Positions 1 through 6,229 of a stretch of 8,563 bases of DNA are shown here, one piece after another. The position numbers and the translations under genes were made by a program. The notes below the pieces were generated by a model. It searched no databases and was not told the origin of the DNA. It saw only the letters and a program-made list of their open reading frames with translations. Each line of letters opens with the position of its first letter. Position 1 is the first letter of the stretch. The DNA comes from an uncultured Mycoplasmatota bacterium (lineage in GTDB: Bacteria > Bacillota_I > Bacilli_A > RF39 > UBA660): contig CAOKLK010000016.1 of the NCBI GenBank assembly GCA_948469295.1, forward strand, positions 1 to 8,563. The letters run 5' to 3'.

Positions 1-1426
1 TTACTTCTGGTCCTACTAATAATACTTTATCTTTTTTGCTTATTGTAGCACTGATTAAAACGATTCCATTTTCACTTAACATTTCACGATCTTTGACAAC
101 GAGTTCTCCAACATCATCACTACTTTTTCCGTCGATTAAACAAGATCCAATTTTAACTGTTTTTCCACTTTCTAATAATTTTCCATTATCAAATTCCACG
201 ACATCTCCGTTTTGTTTTAATAAAATGTTTTCTTTGGGAATTCCTAAAGCATCCGCAATATTGGCATTTCCAACCATGTAACGGTATTCTCCTTTGACTG
301 GCATGTAAAATTTTGGATTCATTAGACGAATCATTAACATCAAGTCTTCACTAGATGGATGTTGTAAGATATTTTTTTCTTTTGGTAAGCTTATTATTTT
401 ACATCCTGCCATTGCTAGATCATTTTCTATTTTTACTAATAATTTTTCATTGGAATCATATCTTGGTTCTGCAAAACAAACGGCATCTCCATGTTTTAAA
501 TTAATGTATTTGTCATATCCATTAATAATTTTACTAATAGAAGCATATGGATTTTCTTTATCATCGCAAATTAATAGAATTGCATTCGGATCATTGATAT
601 TTGATAAGTCTCCTAGTAAATCTTTTGAAAATTTTAAATAGCCTTCTTTCGCAGCAAAATGAATGGCGTTTTGAAGTTTTTTCCCCATAATAATAATTTT
701 TCGATGAGAATTTTCAGCACCATTTAAAATATCTTGTATGGTATATAAATGAGTTGGGAGAACACTAAACATAATTCTTCCATCATTTTTATTGATAACA
801 TCTTTAAAAAAATCTGTTAGTCTGTGACTTGGTGAAGTGTGTCCAATATGTTCTGAAAAACTTGATTCTGAAAGTAAGCAAAGTACTCCAAGTTTTCCAA
901 TGTAGGCAATTTTTCCGATATCCATTCCATAAGCACCATTCATCATTGGATCAATTATGAAATCTCCAGTATAACAAATGGCTCCATCTTTAGTATTGAT
1001 GACATACATGACAGAATCTGGACAACTATGACTAACACTAATCGGAAAGATGCTAATACGCCCAAAACTTAATTTTTTATGAGGTACAATTTCAATAATA
1101 TTTTTCTCGGGTACTCCACATTCTAATAATGTATATTTTGTAAATTTGGTAGCATATAGTTTAATTTCGGGAATGGATTTTACTAAGTCTGCTGCTCCTC
1201 CCATATTTTCTTGATGTCCATGTGTAATAAAGACCCCTTTAATGCGTTTACGATTTTTTTCTAAATATTCATAATCAGGAATAATATAGTCGATTCCAAA
1301 AGAAGTTCCTGTTGCATATTTTAAACCACAATCAAAAACAAAGATATCTTTATCTACTTCAATACAATAGGTGTTTTTTCCTGATTCATCTAATCCACCT
1401 AAACTAAAAATTTTAATTTTACTCAT
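1..1426 (-). CDS. RNase J family protein with degenerate active site (3' end beyond window)
   Basis: The first 475 residues are visible; RNase J proteins are usually about 555 aa, so some 80 C-terminal residues lie off the left edge. The start is ATG at 1426, with a weak AAAAGAG purine stretch upstream. The metallo-beta-lactamase/beta-CASP layout is clear: FSLGGLDESGKNTY near the N-terminus, FITHGH (66-71), VSHSCPDSV (131-139), YTGDFIIDP (152-160) and MPVKGEYR (375-382). RNase J enzymes are cytoplasmic 5' exo- and endonucleases in mRNA decay and rRNA maturation. Several catalytic positions are altered here. The usual HGHEDHIGG is HGHQENMGG (69-77), the TGSQGE block around 285-293 is not recognisable, the HxSGH motif reads NILQH (352-356), and the His of PVHGEYR is Lys378. 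The first two His, His133 and Asp155 remain. It is probably a pseudoenzyme or J2-like partner of a canonical RNase J encoded elsewhere (inference). It has its own promoter. Confidence 0.88.
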   Translation of the reverse strand, partial: MSKIKIFSLGGLDESGKNTYCIEVDKDIFVFDCGLKYATGTSFGIDYIIPDYEYLEKNRKRIKGVFITHGHQENMGGAADLVKSIPEIKLYATKFTKYTLLECGVPEKNIIEIVPHKKLSFGRISIFPISVSHSCPDSVMYVINTKDGAICYTGDFIIDPMMNGAYGMDIGKIAYIGKLGVLCLLSESSFSEHIGHTSPSHRLTDFFKDVINKNDGRIMFSVLPTHLYTIQDILNGAENSHRKIIIMGKKLQNAIHFAAKEGYLKFSKDLLGDLSNINDPNAILLICDDKENPYASISKIINGYDKYINLKHGDAVCFAEPRYDSNEKLLVKIENDLAMAGCKIISLPKEKNILQHPSSEDLMLMIRLMNPKFYMPVKGEYRYMVGNANIADALGIPKENILLKQNGDVVEFDNGKLLESGKTVKIGSCLIDGKSSDDVGELVVKDREMLSENGIVLISATISKKDKVLLVGPEV

Positions 1427-1473
1427 AATTCAACTCTTTTCTATTAACAATAAAAGTATTTCTTCGCAAAAAG

Positions 1474-1502
1474 ATTATACCAAAGAAAAAGAGATTATTC
1501 AA
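1474..1502 (-). promoter_or_regulatory. Sigma-A-type promoter of the RNase J-like gene
   Basis: Reading leftward, TTGAAT (1502-1497) is separated by 17 bases from a perfect TATAAT (1479-1474). Transcription would start near 1467, about 40 bases before the ATG at 1426. The -35 box is made of the last two bases of the left arm and the loop of the terminator hairpin of the upstream surface-protein gene, so the two signals physically overlap. Confidence 0.7.
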
Positions 1503-1506
1503 TCTC
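1486..1506 (-). terminator. Rho-independent terminator after the surface-protein gene
   Basis: Just after the stop codon at 1520, the leftward transcript contains GAGATT-GAAT-AATCTC, a 6-bp stem with a 4-base loop, followed by TTTTTCTTT. The stem is short, so termination may be partial and allow some read-through into the RNase J-like gene. Confidence 0.6.
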
Positions 1507-1519
1507 AATTTGATTTGGA

Positions 1520-3082
1520 TTACATGATTAACTCATATGGGCTTGACTCTGTTCCATTTCCACTAATGATTTTGACATTTTGTTTTAAGTAAATACTTGG
1601 ATGCGTAGTGTTGGCACTGCTTGCACCATCATTACCAATTTTACCATCATTGAATATTATGAATACACCTCTAGAAAGGGTTTCATATGCATGTGGAGTC
1701 AGTAACCATTGATGTGCTCCCGCTTGATATAACCAATTATTACCATAACAATCACTAACATCATTATTATATAGTACAGTTGTTAAGCATGTTTCACGGT
1801 TAGTTGTTGTTCCACCACTGGTTGCATATCCATAATCACTTGGATTTATTAAACCAATTTTTCCAACCCATGTTGTTGTTCTATCGACTGTATCATTACA
1901 AAACTCACTACTTTGGCAAATTTTTCCGGTATTATTGCTTCGTTCTACATTATAAAAATTAGTAGTATTTATATTATCAAAAACGTAGTTTACTTCATCG
2001 TTACTTCCTGTATTCCATGTTATTGTATCAATCATTTTCTTTGATTCTTCTGTTAAACCTGTGTTACTAAAATCACAATCTATGGTAGCATTCAAGCGAT
2101 CATTATAACATGTCCCATTTGTTCTATTATAATATGCTCCATTATTTAGTAGCTCCATCATTTTTGAGGTACTCCACTCATTTATTCCATAACCTTCATT
2201 GATATTTGATTCACTACTATCCCAAGAATAAGATCCAATACTTTCACTCCGAATTAATTTGATACGAGATCCCTCTGGGGTATTGACAAGTCCTACAATA
2301 CGCCATAATTCGTTATTGAAACTGACATAGTTATTTGGATTTTGCCCTGCATATCGATATTCGGTTTGTTTTAAATTTTGAATGGCTGTTGGATCGGTTG
2401 TATAAGTAATTTCTGCATCTTCATGACTCACTTCATATACTCCTTCTCCACTTGTTACAACATTTGTTTTAATTTCATCTTCCATATTTTTCATTTTGAC
2501 AGAATATGTTGTAATGGATACTCCAGCTTCAAATACTTGATTCATTACTTCATTTCCAGCTCTTTCATCTACCCATAAGTAAACATCAAATACTTCGCTT
2601 TGTCCTCGTTCAATAATTCCTGTTTTCCCAATATAAGAGGTTAATAGAGTTCCAGATACTTCGATATTTGCCACCTCTGGATTGATTTCTAAACTATTTA
2701 ATAATACTCCTTCGGTTGGTTTTACTACGCCATTTCCTATAGCTACTTTAATCTTTGAATCATCTAACTTTTCTTTTGTTGTTTCTATTGTATTTATTGT
2801 TAAAGCATATCCAGCATCTGTTGTTTCACAAGTATTATTTACCTTCACTTGATAAGGTTTTATACTAGTTAGTGCCTTTTCATCGGTAATGGGATAAGTA
2901 TTTAATAAATGTATAGATTTTGATAATTCTTCAAATTCTACTTTAAAACATCCAGTTTGGATCACATTGGTCTCTGTTCCTTCTATTTTTTGAACCCATA
3001 AAGAATATGATACTCCCATGTATACATGAACAAGAATTAATATTCCTATGATTCCTAGTGCTACTTTATATTTTAATTTCAT
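1520..3082 (-). CDS. Secreted or membrane-anchored cysteine-rich surface protein, TasA/camelysin-like N-terminus
   Basis: 520 aa. I start at ATG 3082, not the GTG three codons upstream, because AAAGGG (3096-3091) sits 8 bases before this ATG. Residues 1-5 are basic and about 6-24 form one hydrophobic segment, a signal peptide or signal anchor. The region after it (SYSLW, then beta-rich sequence to about 195) resembles the TasA/CalY style of exported fibre proteins; this is a resemblance only. From about 243 a second domain begins, with ELWRIVGL (258-265), INEWSTSKMM (300-309), GLINPSDYGYAT (410-421), QWLLTPHAYE (458-467) and HPSIYLK (494-500). This pattern is seen in DUF6273-like surface proteins of uncultured gut Firmicutes. 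There is no LPXTG motif and no C-terminal membrane segment. Eight cysteines fall into four successive close pairs (45/85, 325/336, 389/395, 432/445), suggesting disulfides outside the cell. The gene is monocistronic with its own promoter and terminator. Its precise function is unknown. Confidence 0.8.
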   Translation of the reverse strand: MKLKYKVALGIIGILILVHVYMGVSYSLWVQKIEGTETNVIQTGCFKVEFEELSKSIHLLNTYPITDEKALTSIKPYQVKVNNTCETTDAGYALTINTIETTKEKLDDSKIKVAIGNGVVKPTEGVLLNSLEINPEVANIEVSGTLLTSYIGKTGIIERGQSEVFDVYLWVDERAGNEVMNQVFEAGVSITTYSVKMKNMEDEIKTNVVTSGEGVYEVSHEDAEITYTTDPTAIQNLKQTEYRYAGQNPNNYVSFNNELWRIVGLVNTPEGSRIKLIRSESIGSYSWDSSESNINEGYGINEWSTSKMMELLNNGAYYNRTNGTCYNDRLNATIDCDFSNTGLTEESKKMIDTITWNTGSNDEVNYVFDNINTTNFYNVERSNNTGKICQSSEFCNDTVDRTTTWVGKIGLINPSDYGYATSGGTTTNRETCLTTVLYNNDVSDCYGNNWLYQAGAHQWLLTPHAYETLSRGVFIIFNDGKIGNDGASSANTTHPSIYLKQNVKIISGNGTESSPYELIM

Positions 3083-3090
3083 AACACACA

Positions 3091-3121
3091 CCCTTTATTT
3101 TACTTTTCATTTAGTATAACA
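3091..3121 (-). promoter_or_regulatory. Extended -10 promoter and RBS of the surface-protein gene
   Basis: Leftward, TGTTATACT (3121-3113) is an extended -10 element (TG, one base, TATACT). No good -35 box is visible, which is common for extended -10 promoters. Transcription would start near 3106. AAAGGG at 3096-3091 is the ribosome binding site for ATG 3082, giving a leader of about 24 bases. Confidence 0.55.
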
Positions 3122-3136
3122 TAGAAATAAAGATAG

Positions 3137-3165
3137 AAAAAGCCCCTTTTCTAATAGAAAAGAGG
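3137..3165 (-). terminator. Strong rho-independent terminator of the ssb/regulator/NodB-like unit
   Basis: Two bases after the stop codon at 3168-3170 the leftward transcript forms a 10-bp stem, CCTCTTTTCT paired with AGAAAAGGGG (one T-G wobble), with a 3-base ATT loop, then CTTTTTC. It separates this unit from the surface-protein gene that follows. Confidence 0.85.
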
Positions 3166-3167
3166 TT

Positions 3168-3953
3168 TTAACTGTTTAAGGTATTTTCTTCTAAAATTAA
3201 TTCACTTAATGTTTTTAGACTTAAGCCTTTGTATTCAATTTGCTTTAAAAGAAGTTTTACATCTTCTAATTTGGCATTTTTGCTTATTTTAATAATTGAA
3301 CCACTATTTATCTTACTTTTAATGGTAGCAATATTTGAAGTTGTTAATTCTAATTTTGGTTTTACTAAATATTTTTTTTCTTTTTTACATGTTTCTTCAT
3401 TATAAGTATTCAATAAACAAATCTTTTTATTTTGATTAATAGAATTTAGTAAATCATCGGTAGCTTTCCAGTTGGAATCATCATTTATTTGCTCGAAAAA
3501 AGAATTTTTATCAAAGTTATCTTTGGTTATTAGCAAAGAAGCTTTTAAATTGTTTTGTTGAAAGTACTCTTCTATTTCTTTTGAGGGATTCAATATAATT
3601 GCAACACCTTTCTTTTTGGGATTTCCCTCTTCAATAATTTTTTCTTTATTATCTTCTAAAGATATTTCTGGTTTAATTTGATCAAAAATCAGGTAGTATT
3701 TATTGAAAGCTCCAAAAGATTTCATTTTCTGAAAACTTTTTTCTGTATTTACTGCAAGTCCATTTAATCCAGGAATAATGTAATCATCTGTTATTTTGGC
3801 ATTAATGGAATTTATATTGGAATCTTGTTTTATCACTTCTATTGTTTCATAAATGGGATCTTTTTTTCGCATTAGTAAAGCTATTTTTTCTGTATAATAG
3901 AAACTAAATATCATAATAGCCATTATTCCAAAATATTTATAGAATTTTTTCAA
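3168..3953 (-). CDS. Membrane-anchored degenerate NodB-fold (polysaccharide deacetylase-like) protein
   Basis: 261 aa from a TTG start at 3953. I prefer this TTG because AAAGGTGAT (3966-3958) is well placed upstream and the protein then begins with a basic MKKFYKYF followed by its membrane segment (about 8-21). The alternative is ATG at 3971, adding six residues with a weaker GGAAAG site. The outer region contains YIIPGLNGLAVN, a short motif I associate with deacetylase-like proteins of uncultured Bacilli. KKKGVAIIL (113-121) and KASLLI align with the first strands of the NodB domain, and SGSIIKIS plus YKGLSLKTLSELI near the end match its closing strands. The catalytic TFDDGP block is replaced (ILNPSK) and no HxxxH metal motif is present, so deacetylase activity is unlikely. 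It is probably a pseudoenzyme facing outside the membrane, perhaps binding cell-wall glycan (inference). It follows the Xre-type gene closely and ends at a strong terminator. Confidence 0.7.
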   Translation of the reverse strand: MKKFYKYFGIMAIMIFSFYYTEKIALLMRKKDPIYETIEVIKQDSNINSINAKITDDYIIPGLNGLAVNTEKSFQKMKSFGAFNKYYLIFDQIKPEISLEDNKEKIIEEGNPKKKGVAIILNPSKEIEEYFQQNNLKASLLITKDNFDKNSFFEQINDDSNWKATDDLLNSINQNKKICLLNTYNEETCKKEKKYLVKPKLELTTSNIATIKSKINSGSIIKISKNAKLEDVKLLLKQIEYKGLSLKTLSELILEENTLNS

Positions 3954-3957
3954 ATGA

Positions 3958-3966
3958 ATCACCTTT
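3958..3966 (-). promoter_or_regulatory. Ribosome binding site favouring TTG start of NodB-like protein
   Basis: AAAGGTGAT on the minus strand matches the end of the Shine-Dalgarno consensus AAGGAGGTGATC. It leaves 8 bases between the GG core and TTG 3953. The upstream ATG at 3971 has only GGAAAG. This decides my start choice, though both starts could be used. Confidence 0.55.
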
Positions 3967-3998
3967 AACATTATATTCTTTCCGTTTTAAAATCATTA

Positions 3999-4322
3999 TT
4001 ATTTTTCTAAAAGATTTTGTTCAATTTTTAAAATAATTTTTTGAAAATTTTGAAGAAAAAAATTATACACTTTTTTATTTTTACGTAATTCTTTTAAAAA
4101 TTTCTGTTCTAATTCATTTTCTTTGGTATCATCTATCAAATAAAATGGACTAGTATTTAATGATTTTGCAATTTTTCTTATGGAATTCATACTAGGATTT
4201 CTTTTGTTGTGTATATAGGCATAGATGGTACTTTTACTCATATGAAGTGAATCTGCTGTTTTCTGATAGGTATAATGATTTTCTCTTTGATAGTTTTTTA
4301 GGGCTTCACTTACTTTCTTCAT
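3999..4322 (-). CDS. Xre/Cro-type helix-turn-helix transcriptional regulator
   Basis: 107 aa. The N-terminal two thirds is an HTH_3-like DNA-binding domain: helix 1 around EALKNYQRENHYT (6-18), the helix-turn-helix YQKTADSLHMSKSTIYAYIH (19-38) with recognition helix SKSTIYAYI, then NKRNPSMNSIRKIAKSLN and FYLIDD closing the fold (39-65). Residues 66-107 are a lysine-rich, probably helical tail with no recognised domain and no membrane segment. The ATG lies inside the last codons of ssb (17-base overlap) and has no convincing ribosome binding site, so translation is probably coupled to ssb. It is likely a cytoplasmic DNA-binding regulator, possibly of its own operon (inference). Its target site cannot be read from the sequence. 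Confidence 0.82.
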   Translation of the reverse strand: MKKVSEALKNYQRENHYTYQKTADSLHMSKSTIYAYIHNKRNPSMNSIRKIAKSLNTSPFYLIDDTKENELEQKFLKELRKNKKVYNFFLQNFQKIILKIEQNLLEK

Positions 4323-4653
4323 GTGGATTATCTTTTAGTTTTGAAGCTACGAAACTAATTTGTTGTGCAATTACTTCGGTAATGTATTTTTTATTATTGT
4401 CTTCTAGTTCATACATTCTTGGTTGAATTTTCCCACGAATTGCCACTACATCTCCCTTTGTGCAATATTTGCTAGTATTTAGAGCAATACCATTCCATAA
4501 TACACATCGAATAAAATCTGTTTCATAGATTCCTTCTGAATTTTTGTAGGTTCTTGGTACAGCAACGTCGATGACACTTCTTTTTTTATTTTCTTCAAAT
4601 TCTTCTAAAATAGGATCTTGTACTAGTCTTCCTACTAAAATTACATTATTCAT
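4306..4653 (-). CDS. ssb: Short single-stranded DNA-binding protein without acidic C-terminal tip
   Basis: 115 aa, an OB-fold SSB. MNNVILVGRLVQDPIL (1-16) is the standard N-terminal strand, ETDFIRCVLWNGIA (44-57) carries a conserved Trp, KGDVVAIRGKIQPRMYE (66-82) matches the central strands, and YITEVIAQQISFVASKL (89-105) is the final strand. SSB coats single-stranded DNA in replication, repair and recombination. A housekeeping SSB has a longer flexible tail ending in an acidic tip such as DDDIPF that recruits partner proteins. Here the protein stops right after the OB fold with KLKDNPHEESK, so it is probably an accessory SSB. Its size is like B. subtilis SsbB, which serves natural transformation, or like plasmid and phage SSBs. 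The start is fixed by a strong AGAAAGGAGGG just upstream. It is co-transcribed with the overlapping Xre-type gene. Confidence 0.9.
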   Translation of the reverse strand: MNNVILVGRLVQDPILEEFEENKKRSVIDVAVPRTYKNSEGIYETDFIRCVLWNGIALNTSKYCTKGDVVAIRGKIQPRMYELEDNNKKYITEVIAQQISFVASKLKDNPHEESK

Positions 4654-4656
4654 ATT

Positions 4657-4673
4657 CCCTCCTTTCTGAAAGG
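4657..4673 (-). promoter_or_regulatory. ssb ribosome binding site inside a small hairpin
   Basis: Leftward, CCTTT-CAG-AAAGG (4673-4661) forms a 5-bp stem, and its right arm is the first part of the AAAGGAGGG ribosome binding site of ssb. The stem is small, so it may only tune translation. Its control role is inference. Confidence 0.4.
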
Positions 4674-4712
4674 ATTTAACTATATTTGTTGGATCATCAC
4701 AACTTTATCTTT

Positions 4713-4740
4713 TTTATAATTTTAGGCAAGAAAAAAACAA
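4713..4740 (-). promoter_or_regulatory. Possible promoter of the ssb unit
   Basis: Within the 185-base T-rich gap between sufB and ssb, TTGTTT (4740-4735) lies 16 bases before TATAAA (4718-4713), giving a start near 4706 and a leader of about 50 bases. The -35 match is poor in very AT-rich DNA. No convincing terminator follows sufB, so read-through from sufB is an alternative source of ssb transcript. Confidence 0.3.
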
Positions 4741-4838
4741 ATCATAAAATTTTGACTTTTATTCTTTGTTTTTTCTGGGTCATCTTTTTTTTATTTTTAA
4801 AAATTTGGGTTGATTGGACTTTTTCATCGACAATTTTT

Positions 4839-6131
4839 TTATTCTTTTATCAGTCGATTTAATTCTACAGCATATTCCATTGGTAATTCTTTTTTAAAAT
4901 CATCAATAAATCCCATAATCAATAATTCTTTGGCTTGATTTTCACTCAATCCTTTGCTTTCTAAATAAAATAATTTTTCTTCACTTACTTTCGATACAGT
5001 GGCTTCATGTTCTAATATTGAACTGTTGTTTAATACTATGTTTTGGGGATAAGTATCACTTTTAGAAATGTTATCGAGTAAGATAGTATCGCATTTTATA
5101 GTAGATATTGAATGAAAAGCATTTTTGGTTATTTTGGTTGTACCTCGATAATTTGCTACTCCACCTTTTTCTGCAAGAGATTTGGAAATGATATTACTTT
5201 TGGTATATTTTCCTAAATGAATCATTTTGGCACCTGCGTCTAGAAATTGATTTTGTTTCGCATATGCAATACTTATGGAATTTCCCATTGCATAATCTCC
5301 TTTTAAGATACAAGAGGGATATTTCATGGTTATTTTACTTCCAATATTGCCATCGATCCATTCCATTAGTCCTGATTCTTCGACAATGGCTCGTTTGGTA
5401 ACTAAATTGTATACGTCTGTTGACCAGTTTTGAATGGTTGAATAACGACATTTAGCATTTTTGTTTACAAAGATTTCTACTACTCCAGCATGTAAAGAAC
5501 TACTAGAAAAGCTTTTGGCTGTACAACCTTCAATATAAGATAATTCTGATTCTTCGTCCACAATAATAATTGTTCTTTCAAATTGTCCTAATGATTCTGT
5601 ATCAATTCGAAAATAACTTTGTAAAGGTCTATCTAATTTTGTATGGGGCGGAATGTAGATAAATGTTCCTCCACTCCATACTGCTCCATTTAAAGCGGTA
5701 TATTTATTTTCATTATATTTTACTAAAGAGTTAAAATATTTTTGAAATAGTTGGGGATGTTTTTTTAAAGCTTCATCGGTACTCATAAAAATAATATCTT
5801 CTTTGGTCGCTTGAGTATGGTAAATTACTTCACTTTCATATTGATTGCTTGCTCCAGCTAAATACTTTTTTTCGGCTTCAATGACTCCTAAATTACAGAA
5901 AACATCTCGTGTTTTTTCATCAATGTTCTCCCAATCATCAGTTACTTGTTCACTTGTACTTTTGTAATATAATATTTCATCAAAATCAATATTTAAGGAA
6001 GGTCCAAAATTTGGATTTTCTAATTTTAAAAATTCTTCAAAAGATTTTAAACGAAATTCTAACATCCATTCTGGTTCTTCTTTTTTCTTTGATAAATTTA
6101 TAATAAACTCTTTGGTTAATTTTTCTTTCAT
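4839..6131 (-). CDS. sufB: Fe-S cluster assembly scaffold protein SufB
   Basis: 430 aa from ATG 6131; family members are usually about 465 aa, the difference being a short N-terminal stretch. SufB forms the cytoplasmic SufBC(D) scaffold on which Fe-S clusters are built from sulfur supplied by SufS/SufU. Matching blocks are EEPEWMLEFRLK (18-29), NGAVWSGGTFIYIP (148-161), GQFERTIIIVDE (182-193), YIEGCTA (199-205), QNWSTDVYNLVTKRA (234-248), DAGAKMIHLGK (298-308), LEHEATVSKV (373-382) and LPMEYAVELNRLIK (416-429). The E. coli-type Cys254 and Cys405 positions are not Cys here, as in Bacillus-type SufB. Longer starts exist (ATG 6158, TTG 6176), but the likely -10 box lies between them and 6131, and none has a ribosome binding site. 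No sufC, sufD, sufS or sufU lies in this window, so the gene stands apart from a standard suf operon. Confidence 0.95.
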   Translation of the reverse strand: MKEKLTKEFIINLSKKKEEPEWMLEFRLKSFEEFLKLENPNFGPSLNIDFDEILYYKSTSEQVTDDWENIDEKTRDVFCNLGVIEAEKKYLAGASNQYESEVIYHTQATKEDIIFMSTDEALKKHPQLFQKYFNSLVKYNENKYTALNGAVWSGGTFIYIPPHTKLDRPLQSYFRIDTESLGQFERTIIIVDEESELSYIEGCTAKSFSSSSLHAGVVEIFVNKNAKCRYSTIQNWSTDVYNLVTKRAIVEESGLMEWIDGNIGSKITMKYPSCILKGDYAMGNSISIAYAKQNQFLDAGAKMIHLGKYTKSNIISKSLAEKGGVANYRGTTKITKNAFHSISTIKCDTILLDNISKSDTYPQNIVLNNSSILEHEATVSKVSEEKLFYLESKGLSENQAKELLIMGFIDDFKKELPMEYAVELNRLIKE

Positions 6132-6132
6132 A

Positions 6133-6149
6133 AATATCACAGTGATATT
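6133..6149. promoter_or_regulatory. 17-bp palindromic operator candidate at the sufB transcription start
   Basis: AATATCAC-A-GTGATATT is a perfect inverted repeat with two 8-base arms and a single central base. It overlaps the sufB -10 box by three bases, covers the expected transcription start and ends one base before the ATG at 6131. This placement fits a repressor operator. It does not match the Fur, PerR or IscR site patterns I know, and the protein that binds it is unknown. Confidence 0.6.
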
Positions 6150-6176
6150 ATAACTCATTTTTCTTATTTCTAACAA
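6147..6176 (-). promoter_or_regulatory. sufB promoter
   Basis: Leftward, TTGTTA (6176-6171), an 18-base spacer and a perfect TATAAT (6152-6147). Transcription would start near 6140, only about 9 bases before ATG 6131, which would make the mRNA nearly leaderless. The -35 box directly abuts the -35 box of the rightward promoter. Confidence 0.6.
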
Positions 6177-6205
6177 TTGAATTTTTCATTTTCCCTTGCT
6201 ATAAT
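6177..6205 (+). promoter_or_regulatory. Promoter of the rightward spoVS unit
   Basis: TTGAAT (6177-6182), 17-base spacer, TATAAT (6200-6205), with a TG one base upstream of the -10 (extended -10, TGCTATAAT). This is close to consensus. Transcription would start near 6212, followed by the GGGAGG ribosome binding site (6217-6222) for ATG 6230. Confidence 0.75.
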
Positions 6206-6229
6206 AAATTATGATAGGGAGGATTTACA

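Noticed and set aside
36..641. Open frames on the plus strand opposite the RNase J-like gene
   Set aside because: They are antisense shadows of a clear RNase J frame, have no ribosome binding sites and show no protein-like motifs.
2378..2578. Plus-strand frame opposite the surface-protein gene
   Set aside because: Its Cys/Phe/Ile-rich translation is a by-product of the antisense strand; it has no start signals.
3999..4653. Toxin-antitoxin or phage-repressor module
   Set aside because: The Xre-type protein is next to an SSB and a membrane protein; no toxin-like partner, integrase or phage gene is visible.
4680..4838. T-rich gap between sufB and ssb as a possible small RNA, riboswitch or gene
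   Set aside because: Apart from a weak promoter candidate I see no GC-bearing stems, no long repeats and no frame with start signals. A GTTG...CAAC pair near 4686-4703 is only 4 bp and expected by chance.
5909..6103. Plus-strand frame opposite sufB
   Set aside because: Shadow of conserved SufB sequence with no ribosome binding site.
6133..6149. Fur, PerR or IscR box at sufB
   Set aside because: The palindrome AATATCAC-A-GTGATATT does not fit the GATAATGATAATCATTATC, TTATAATNATTATAA or IscR patterns that I know.
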